From Gliomastix tumulicola (lineage: Eukaryota > Ascomycota > Sordariomycetes > Hypocreales > Bionectriaceae): a stretch of 64,000 nt of DNA. The notes below the pieces were generated by a model, which was given only the letters and a program-made list of their open reading frames with translations, did not search any database and had not been told where the DNA came from. Of this stretch, positions 55,384 through 64,000 are shown piece by piece (positions within the stretch are counted from its first letter, which is position 1; each line of letters starts with the position of its first letter). The stretch covers positions 2,790,001-2,854,000 of the forward strand of contig BCHX01000007.1 of the NCBI GenBank assembly GCA_001599755.1, given 5' to 3'. The position numbers and the translations under genes are program-made.

Positions 55384-58300
55384 CCCTGGTATGCCTGGGG
55401 AGACAGCCCGTCAAGCCAGGACGGCGACGTGGGCGAGACGCCAGGCTGAGTTACTGACCAGTTGTTTTGAGTTTATCAACCTGCCTTGTGGCACCTGACC
55501 TAGCCGCAGGAGGGATGCCTTTCTTCCAACGTCCTCAGTCAGCCAGTATTATTAGATTTGGGCCTCGCCGCAGCCCGGCGCAGTGTCCAGCATGGCCCAG
55601 GCAGAAGAGGGAAAGGGTCATCCTTGGGCCTGGGGGATCTCTGTCAGTATTACCGACAGTCACGGACCGGTCCTTCGCCCCCGATACCCAGTGCTGTCGT
55701 GATCAACGGACAGCCGAATGAACCCGCGTGGCAGTGCAGAGCTGCACCAGCAATGCAGCTATGGGAAGTTGCTAATCGGTACGGTCTAGCGAAGCGAGGG
55801 TCCCGGACATTTACTCAAACGGCGCTGCTCGTCAATAATCTCTTCAGTCGGCACCTGACCGAGACCAACCACGGTTCGACTATGATGTTCTCCACGACCT
55901 CATTCAACCTCCGCACCCCACACTATCGACGAGAAACATATACCCAAAGGAGACATGGAGGTCTTTTGATGCTTGTTGTAACGTTCCGATGATGCCATGA
56001 CCTCACCCGGCCAACAGAGGCATATCCCATGGGCCACGATGATCTCCCCGCTCCCTCTGCAGATGCATGCCCAGCCGGGGGTAGTCGCAACAGGAAACAG
56101 GAAACGCGGGAAGAGTGTGAGAGGGTCCCTTGGCAACCCTCCAGCACGAGCGCCGCTGAGACAATAGCGCCGGCCGGGGTGCGCTGCGAAATAACCTTAA
56201 CTTGCACCACGACAGGGCCAGTTTCAACTCGATTCACTCGTCTGACAGATGGTTCACAGATCGGCTGGCAGAAACAAGACTTGTGTTTGTGGATGGGAGG
56301 GGGGGTTCTCAATCACCAACAAGAAGCTTAAACATGCGCACGGCACATGCACATCCTGCATATGCCCGGACAGCACTAATGCACGTGCTTGCTTTTGGCC
56401 ATGTCGCTCCGTTTCATCAACTGTTGATCCGACTCCGACGCACACTCCCGGATTGAGCAAGCCTGTCGTCCAGCCGGTATAGTAACGGAAAGTGGCCGTT
56501 TTTCCATTGCAATAGCCGAGGGAAGCCTTGGTGAAAGACTCAACCAGAGCGCGTTCGAGGTGTGGCTCAGCCCGGTGTTAGCCACACTTTCAGCACATGG
56601 GCTGTGGCTGATACCGAGCTAAGACCTGTCCAAGGCTGCCTGGACGAGCCCAGCCCAGTCCAGTTCTCTCAGTCCGCTGGACACGCGACACTCACCGATG
56701 GCCACCATCCTCAGTCTACAGCCTCCAAAAGCCACGACGGAGGCCTCTGCCTCGATCATGATGGCAAACCACATTCCATCGGCTGCCTCCCTTGGCTTTC
56801 CAACAAAGAATCATCACTCATCAAACACATCAGGACGGCTTCCTCCCACCACCCGGGCTGCCTGGTCTGTGCGACCCGGATGTGGGATATTACTAACCTT
56901 TCCACACCCCTTGCTCGAGTCACACACCCTCCTCTTCTGTCTAGTCTCTCCGCTCTGGTGCGGTGATTGGTGACACGAAGTGGGCCGCAGCGTGGCTGTG
57001 CTGTCAAGGTGTAACAACGACGGGATGCCTTTGTCCTATCACGATTGACTTGATGGAGTTGCGACCGGTCCGCCTGCTGTGAAGAGCTTTTCGCTAGACG
57101 CCAGCTGTGACGGAGGGATTGGCGATGGATGCTGGATGCAATCTCGAGGCGAATCGCCAAACGGGTGCCAATGACGACCTCAACCACTCATTTCACGACC
57201 GATGATGACCCTTGCCACTGCTCGCATGGACCGCGGCTAGGGTGAAGCTTAACGAGATGACATCCATGGATCGAAATCACCACGACCCAAATCCTGGATA
57301 GCGTCAGGCTTGACCTGGCTTCCATGCAGTCTTCGGAAAGTGGAGGGTCCGTCCCACCCACTCAAGCTCATCCTCCTCCTTGGCCTCACTATTATGTTCT
57401 GTCATCACTGCATCCGACGTGCATCGTCATGAATCCCACATGACGGTGATGCAGGCATCACTCTCTTGCTGGCTCTCGCCGTTTGGCGCGTTAGGCCGGA
57501 ATAAGGCCTGTACCGGAACGACGGAGATCAGGGTCATCACATCCCTGGACCCCATGGCTACCCGGGCTATAGCCAGCGGTGTGATATCATCCCAGCCGAC
57601 AAAAGCCATCTCATGCAGCCAGCCTTCGAATATCCACAGCAAGGCATTGCTTCAATGTTGAGAGGCCATAGCTAATGAAGCAATCTCTCCATTCGCCCAC
57701 AGACCAAGACACGATAGTATCCGTCCAGAGGCCAAAGGTCCAGAGCAGATACCACAAAGAGGGCGCTCCATCGGCATCAATACCCAATACGCCCAAGTAC
57801 GACCTGCACTGCCTGCATCTTCGATCCGATAGGCGCGTCAGCATGTCACCGGTTCGCCCAATTTCGAAGACAGTAGTCCGACGTGGAAGGAGAAATGCCA
57901 TTCGACTCCGAAAGCCACTCATGATTCTGAGTTCTCACCGCTGCCTGAGATTCCACAGCATCCCAGTCGTGGAACGGCTGCTGGACGTCCCTGGTCGCCT
58001 GTGGCTGAGCTAACTGTTTCGTACCACACTCGCCACGTGCTAACACGGCACTTAACGAGATAGACCCAGAGATGTGGCGGCTTATGAGAACTTCAGATCG
58101 GATGACACGTCGATGTGGCTGGTGCCCTGCTCTTGACTCGAAATTCATGCAGCGATGAGCAAGTCATATGCTTTCATCGACAATGTCGTCGATTCTTTCA
58201 GCTTGACTTGCACGTATTCTCTGTCGATACGCGTCTGACAGGTGTCCTCGGGCCCCGAGGATCCGGCACGAGGTGCTTCCGTATGCTAAGACGTCTAAGC

Positions 58301-60875
58301 CACCCTTGGTGCATGCTCGACTCAGGCCTCACCATGTAGGGTAGTCTGACGTACCCGAGATAGAATATTTCATTCCAACATGCGTTGTCGATTTCACATC
58401 ATCCCCAGCAAGGTCGATGTTGTCTCATTTTCACAGCCCTCCTTGTGGAGGCGACCACGTACAAAGACCTCGATAGGCGGTCAAGGCCATCGTGACGAGT
58501 CGGCCACGTAGACTTGAAACCTGACGTACAGCGCCTCGAGCATAGATAGGCTGGTCATCTCACCGTAGCACTTGACGTTGCTCCGCCCTCTTCGCGTCGT
58601 ATGCGAGCCTGGATGGTGAGATTTGGCCTCCACGGGCCGTGACCTCTCGGGGCCATGTATCTTCGTCCCCTGAGGCTGCCTTGCATGACGATGCTACTCA
58701 CACACCTATCCCGGCGAAGCTACGGGTTGACGCCGAGTCAAGGTCACCGTCCCAGTCGTGCACATCCATCCCCGGGGAGTGGGAGGCACAACCCGGCGAT
58801 CCCACCCCCAACTTACCGGTTTCGAAGCAGCTGTATCTTCTTCACAGCCCCCAGACTAGTCTAAATCGTTCCCACAGTGGAAATCCCCCCCATTCCAAAT
58901 GGTTTTGATTCCTCATATCACCTATAGGACTCCATAGCTTGAGAGCTCTTCCCTAAGCGCGCACCATCAAAGGCGGCCTCCCACCGTTTTCCCTCCTTCC
59001 ACTACTAGGGGGGACCTTTCAAAAGTTTTTGGCGGTCTAAGAAAGAAGGCAGTGCCTCGAATGTTTCTAACTCGGTAATAGATACGGAGTCTGCCCGACC
59101 TGGGGCGGGGCCGGGCGGTAAATGGTCGAGGCGTTTCTGGAGGAAGGGTGGGTGGGTGAGGAGGGAGGCTGTGCTTGGGGTTGGAGCCCAAGACCGCGAA
59201 AAAGCGCTCAGAAACGGTGAGGAGGGTGTGGGAAGAGTCGAGGGGAGATTTTGAGATCAATTTGAAACTGGAAAAAATCCTTGGGGGTGGTCTTCCTGTT
59301 GTTAGGGAAGTGCTTGATGAGTTGCAGGGTGGTTTTGTTCGTCTGCGTGTAGCTCGTCCTTGTCTCAGTTCGGCTTCACCCTTGGGTATTTTGCTCTTCG
59401 AAAGGTCAAAGGGCTTGTTTTTCTGCTCACTGACACTTCAAAAATCTTAGTTTCGAAGGGTGCGCTGCGTTGGGCAGGCGCTGAGGTGCTTCCAATTCTT
59501 GTGTCCTGTGGGCAGTGGACGTACGCTTCCCAGCCGACCCTTTTCACCTTGGTCTCAGTGCTCTGGGAACTCGCATCAATATTTCTTCATCCAAAAGCTT
59601 TTCCTGGTTGTTATTCCATATTTTCTATAGCTAAGTCGGAATCCAGCAGATTTTTTTCGAACGAGGTAGGGTTCTCACTTCCACCTCGATGTCGAGGCTA
59701 TGCCTTGGACAAATTAAGCAGCCTTCAACATCATCTTGTTCCACTCATACTCACGACTTCCAATACGGACTACAAATACCTGAAAGACTTCGTTCATGCC
59801 GTTTCGAAGCCGTTCGTGGCCGGGCTCTCTGCCATGGTCACGCTTATACACGGGGGCCTTTGGGCGGGCAGAGACCGCCGGCTTTGCTCTGGATAGCATC
59901 TCAAGACGGTCACAGACAGTGCTAGCGATGCGAGGCGCAAATCTCAGCATCATAAGGTCGTATCCAAACTGCCACTGGTATCATTATTGTTGACTTGCTA
60001 ATCATTTCTCGCTTGCATGATATATTTATTGAACACGCAATCGTGTCCGTGAAGCGTTTGTCTTGTCGTCTGAGTTGACTGGTAACTCACCTTATCTCGG
60101 ATTCTTCAGCGTGTTTGCACTCGATCATCACCTAGGGGAGCTGCTTAGCAAGTAAGTGCTGATTCCGGATACGAACCATCAATGCCGCGGCAAGGACTTG
60201 GGAATATTCTGCATCGAGAGACGACGAGATACGTATTGAGGCGCTGCCTGGCACTCATACACGTCTTGCCTCTGCTACGCCTCCCTCATATGCAGATGTT
60301 CTGGTACCGTTTTTTTTTCGGTCTCTTTTGTCTTTTCGTTCTCTTCCTTGAGATGAGATGGGATAGTGAGGGCAATGCTGTGTCATTCCATTACTCGAGC
60401 AATCACTAGTCGCATTTCTCTGTCTATGGTGTCTCCTTGCTGGACATGCCAGCCTACCCTATGTTGGCTGCACCTCAGCCTCACAGCTACGAGAAGTGGA
60501 TGGTCTTGAGTTTTATAGAGGCAAGTATCAAACTAATCTGAAGTCCAATTTGCAAGTCGTAAAAAAACTATCTCCCCGTACTTCATAAAATTGTCGTTAT
60601 TCTGCCAGGACCTATTGCGTGTGTCGTCGTTATTGTGTATCGTGACAACCCCCCAGTACATCGTACTCCACCTATCATCGAGCAAAAGAGAACATGAAAT
60701 GCAGTGACTCTAGGAAATTCATACATCATATCTCGTCAGGGGGAAGGGCAATCTCATAAATAAAAAAGGGGACAATTTCCCATCCGCGCATCATACAACC
60801 ATCCAAGGGGGAAAATAAAAGAAAAAAGAAAAGAAAAAAAACACCAATGCAAATCCAACCCAGTTCGTGATAAGA
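55384..60875. other. 5.5 kb region without a supportable gene
   Basis: Short frames occur on both strands, none longer than about 180 codons and none with family features. The longest is on the plus strand at 59360-59896 (178 codons) and lacks splice or domain support. Composition is moderate, without large repeats. It could hold non-coding transcripts, a distant promoter of PMC1 or heavily interrupted genes. Confidence 0.5.
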
Positions 60876-61226
60876 TCAAGCCTGCTCCTCGAACCGATAG
60901 AGCTGCTCGACGCAAGTCCTCCGCATCCCGCCCCCGCACCGCCTCCGTGTAACTCTCGCATCCCGATCGACGACGCGGGCGGCGACCCTCGTGACGAAGA
61001 CGGACGATTCGAGGCATTGGCGGCGGCGGCGACGGCGGGAATTGTGCATGGAGCGCGAGATGGCACGCTGCAGAGCGGGGTCGGGCGTCATCATCTCGGC
61101 GTCAGAGTCGGAGGAGTTGGAGTTGGAGTTGGAGTCGCTGTCGGAGGTGGTGGTGGTGGTATTGGTGGTGGTGATGCTGAGGCGATTGCTGTCCATCTGC
61201 TGGTGAGGGGTCGATGGGTCCGTCAT
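60876..61226 (-). CDS. Small Ser/Asn/Asp-rich protein (116 residues)
   Basis: The start has a good context (ACAAAATGA). A polar N-terminus with Thr, Ser, Asn and Asp repeats (about 18-43) leads into a basic half: ALQRAISRSMHNSRRRRRRQCLESS and several RRC pairs, then an acidic end FEEQA. The Arg run could act in nuclear import or nucleic acid binding. I recognise no family. The opposite plus-strand frame (60867-61589) is Gly/Val-repetitive and is treated as a shadow. Confidence 0.45.
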   Translation of the reverse strand: MTDPSTPHQQMDSNRLSITTTNTTTTTSDSDSNSNSNSSDSDAEMMTPDPALQRAISRSMHNSRRRRRRQCLESSVFVTRVAARVVDRDARVTRRRCGGGMRRTCVEQLYRFEEQA

Positions 61227-61638
61227 TTTGTCGGGTGTGAATTGTCTCGAAATGTTCTTGTTATTGAGGAGGATGGACTCGCTCGTGTCAGATTGGATGA
61301 AGGGGAAAAATCAATTGGCGCGATCCGGATCGATCGAGATATATACGTATCCCAATCAACATATAGATACGGCAGACGCATAACGGCACCAACGCAGGCA
61401 GGTTTTTCTGCCGTCTTCCCTGCCACGCAGACGAGGCATTGGCGGCGAGACGCCCTGGCGATGGGCTGCATGAGATCCGTGGACGACGCTGATTGGCACT
61501 GCTGTGTGTGTGTGTGGATGCGGCTTGTTTCTCACCTGCATGCAGATGGGCCATTTCATGCAACAAGTCTGGAAATGCGTATAGGGTAGGTAAGTATGTA
61601 TGCTCCGTCTACTACTACTAGTACTTGTAGTATCTTGA
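61227..61638. other. Spacer between the Ser/Asn-rich gene and the transcription factor
   Basis: Both neighbours are on the minus strand, so this holds the 3' end of the transcription factor and the promoter of the small gene. A GT run lies at 61502-61514. Confidence 0.55.
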
Positions 61639-62337
61639 TCACTTCGCCATGAGATCCTCCTTGTAGCTCTCGTCCTCGTCCATCTCGTCGGCATAGCCGC
61701 CCTTGTATTCGTCATCATCATCATCACCATCATCGTCGTCACCGGCTGCCATATCATCCAGCTCGTCCACCTCGCGTCCGTCGTCGTCATCCCCCAGGTG
61801 CACCTTGGAGATATTCTTCAGCACCTCCTTCTGCGCGAACCCGTACTTGTCAATGATCTCCTCACCACCCGAGATGGTCTTCCTCTTGATCTCGCCGCCA
61901 GAGCCAGAGCCAGAGCCACCACCACCACCACCACCACCGCTCAGCCACCGCTGCAGCTTCAGCGCGCCCTCGACCGTCTCGATGGCGAGGTGCCAGTTCT
62001 CGACGGCGACCGTCATGAGCGCGTTGACGACCATGGTCTTGATGAAGCGCGCGGGGGCCTTGGAATGGCAGCTCGGCGCGATGACGAGCTGCACCCACGT
62101 GAAGATGCCGACGATGGAGCGCCGGCTGGCCATGGGCACGCGCCACGCCAGCAGCCAGATCTGGATGAACTCGCTGTCGCTGCACACCATGCTCGTCGGC
62201 ACGCGGCTGAGCACGGCGCGGCAGTAGATGACGGCCGTCATGCGGACCATGCGGTACACGGGGTCCGAGAGCTCCGACGGCGGCGGCGGGGAGCGGTCGA
62301 TGCTCTCTGTCTTGGAGGGGCTGATGGTGTGCGGTTG

Positions 62338-62386
<49 letters not shown>

Positions 62387-63931
62387 GGCTTGTTGGTGCC
62401 AGTAGCTGTACCGCTCTCGGGGCTCGAGTTGTCGCGCGGCGGCGAGGAAGTCGAGGCCGTCGAGGACGAGGAAGAGACAGCCGCCGGACGCATGAGCACG
62501 TTGTCCGGCAGCTCGCCGATGCGCGTGTACACCCACTGCGCGACGCCCATGACCTGCGCCGTCTGCTCGGGCGTCGCGCCGTCGTCCGGCAGCGCCACGA
62601 CGGCCTGGAACAGCGTGCGCACGTCGTCGAGGATCATGGCCGTGCCCGGGTGCAGGTACAGCGAGCCCGCGCAGCTGGCGAACGTCGGCCAGCTAAAGGT
62701 CAGCGGGCTGTTGAGCGACGCCTGGAAGGGCACCATGACGGGGTCGTGGAACTCGAAGCCCGGCGTGCCGTACATCTCGGGCGCCGTCTCGTGGCAGAGC
62801 GCCATGGAGGCGTCATGACTGTATAGCAATGTCAAGTCAGTCAGTCAGTCAGTCAGTCAGTCTGATCATCTGGTCATATAGGGAGGAGGAGGAGGAGGAG
62901 GAGATAGATATACGCACATGAGAATCAGCTTGGCCAGGAATCCGTGCATCCCCAGATCCTGCAGCCCGCCCCTCATCCGGATCATCGTCCTCAGCCCGTT
63001 CAGATGCGCATACAGCTCGTGCGTCGCGCCCCAGTACCACTCGTCCAGCACCATCTCCGTCACCGCCAGGATCGCCGCGTCCGTCGTCTGGTCCTTGTGC
63101 GACCGCAGGTTCTGGTTCAGCTGCTGGTACACCAGACCTCGCAGCGCGACCACCACCGTCTTGGGCAGGTGGCCCGTCTCGTTGAGGAAGCACGCCGACG
63201 TGAAGAGCACCGTCTGGATGAGCATGGGGTCCTGCAGGATGAAGGGGATCCAGTGCTTCATGAACGGGTTGTCCGGGGCCGGGCTGCCGCCCACGGACGC
63301 CTTGAAGCGCGAGAGGAGCTTGAGGTGCGTGCGGACGAGCTCCTTGTTGAGGCGGGTGAGGGGCATCGGCAGATGGCGCATCTCGTCGTCGAGACGGCCG
63401 AGCGAGACCGACGGCTGGGGTGTGCCCTCGGCGGCCCAGACCAGCCGCGCCGCGTCCAGCATCCACTCGTCCTCGACGGACAGCAGACCGCCAGGCGAGG
63501 AGCCACCATTACCATCTCGTCTGCGCTCCATCAGCTCGCCCAGCGCCCCCATAAGCGACTGCTTCCGGGACGCGCCGCGGCGGCCCCGCACCGCAAGCCG
63601 GAAGGGCAGCCAGTTGCGAAAGTGCCCGATGAACTGGTCCGCCTCGGTGTAGTACCGCGGCTGATCCGCATCTGCATAGTTGGCGCTCGATGACGGTAGG
63701 ATGGGCACGAGCTCCTCCTCCTCCTGATGCCCAGCCCGCGCCGCCGCCGCCGCCGCCGCCTTATCATCATGCCGCGAGCGCACCGTCAGCGCACTCCCGC
63801 TCGACGTATCCGCCTCGACCTGCAGGATGGCATCGTGCACGCCGGCGTGGTTCAGATGCGAGTACGGTCCCTCGCGTGATATGACGTGTGTGGTGGTGGG
63901 GTCGAGGGTCTTGGTCTGGCCCTTGCGGCGG
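61639..63931 (-). CDS. Fungal-specific transcription factor, C-terminal part (5' end outside the window)
   Basis: Two exons are visible, 63931-62918 and 62818-61639, about 731 residues; the first begins at a TTCCAG acceptor and must be joined to earlier exons beyond the window, where a Zn2Cys6 DNA-binding domain would be expected. The RRKGQTKTLDPTTTHVISREGPYSHLNH start fits the linker that follows such a domain. The region from YTEADQFIGHF through LLSRFKASVGGSPAPDNPF and HWIPFILQDPMLIQTVLFTSACFLNETG is the typical alpha-helical fungal transcription-factor domain. A run of 17 glutamines near 62335-62385, a glycine-rich loop and an Asp/Glu-rich tail (DDDDGREVDELDDM, EDESYKEDL) follow. The acidic tail could be an activation region. 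Target genes are unknown. Confidence 0.82.
62335..62385. repeat. Trinucleotide repeat encoding polyglutamine
   Basis: Four TTG and thirteen CTG units on the plus strand read as CAA/CAG, 17 Gln, in the transcription factor on the minus strand. Confidence 0.95.
62819..62917 (-). repeat. Intron built mainly of simple repeats
   Basis: The 99-base intron of the transcription factor contains about six TCAG/AGTC tetranucleotides (62837-62862) and about eight GGA/GAG triplets (62882-62903). The donor GTGCGT and acceptor ACAG lie at the ends. Confidence 0.85.
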
Positions 63932-64000
63932 CTGGAAGCGAGGGATTCCGATTAGCTGTCATTTCTCTCCGGGAGGGAAAGGGTGTGTATATGGAGGAAG
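63932..64000 (-). other. Intron fragment at the window edge
   Basis: The sequence upstream of the TTCCAG acceptor carries an in-frame stop and a GCTAAT branch-point-like motif, consistent with an intron of the transcription factor whose 5' end is outside. Confidence 0.5.

Noticed and set aside
59360..59896. 178-codon plus-strand frame in the empty region
   Set aside because: No recognisable domain, start context or splice support; judged chance, though it is the best candidate there.
60867..61589. 240-codon plus-strand open frame
   Set aside because: The centre is a Gly/Val repeat created by a GTTGGA-type repeat; the opposite strand gives a more protein-like frame with a better start.
61798..62826. 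342-codon plus-strand open frame
   Set aside because: It is antisense to the transcription factor; it is Arg/Asp/Leu-rich with a poly-Leu run from the CTG repeat.

Overview
The window is nuclear DNA of a filamentous ascomycete, most likely a Sordariomycete and perhaps Hypocreales (the class is my inference from protein style and gene content). Genes carry short introns of roughly 50-100 bases with GTRNGT donors and YAG acceptors, coding regions are GC-rich, intergenic spacers are long, and the conserved genes are clearly fungal. I joined all introns by eye, checking reading phase and family continuity. There are no operons, CRISPR arrays or convincing tRNAs.

Layout. 1-4.2 kb has no supportable gene and is full of simple repeats. 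4.2-25.5 kb is a housekeeping stretch: DBF4 (replication kinase regulator, -), ICP55 (mitochondrial peptidase, +), a secreted LysM protein (+), a tiny Cys/His protein (-), KAR5 (nuclear fusion, +), RAP1 (telomere protein, -), SWF1 (palmitoyltransferase, +), an orphan two-helix membrane protein (+), AHA1 (Hsp90 co-chaperone, +) and a Mob/phocein protein (+). 26.2-29.5 kb holds two hypothetical proteins.

29.5-38.6 kb looks accessory. A CYP52-like P450 (-) and a three-part enzyme made of an acyl-adenylating ligase, a carrier domain and a terminal condensation domain (+) are divergently arranged around a 2 kb spacer with decayed coding-like sequence. This is the most interesting region: a candidate minimal pathway that activates an acid, holds it on a carrier, condenses it with another molecule and oxidises the acid or product.

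39-54 kb returns to mostly conserved genes: a 6-oxopurine phosphoribosyltransferase (-), an OXLD1-like mitochondrial protein (-), a 653-residue coiled-coil protein that may be a kinetochore component (+), DPM3 (-), a DUF4246 protein (+), a stand-alone CYP505-like P450 lacking the usual I-helix acid-threonine motif (+), and a PMC1-type Ca2+-ATPase (-) with a patch of ambiguous bases. 54-60.9 kb is almost gene-free. The right end has a small Ser/Asn/Asp-rich protein (-) and the C-terminal part of a fungal transcription factor with polyglutamine (-), whose DNA-binding end lies beyond the window.

Several gene pairs share compact divergent promoters (DBF4/ICP55, RAP1/SWF1, OXLD1-like/coiled-coil protein, DPM3/DUF4246).
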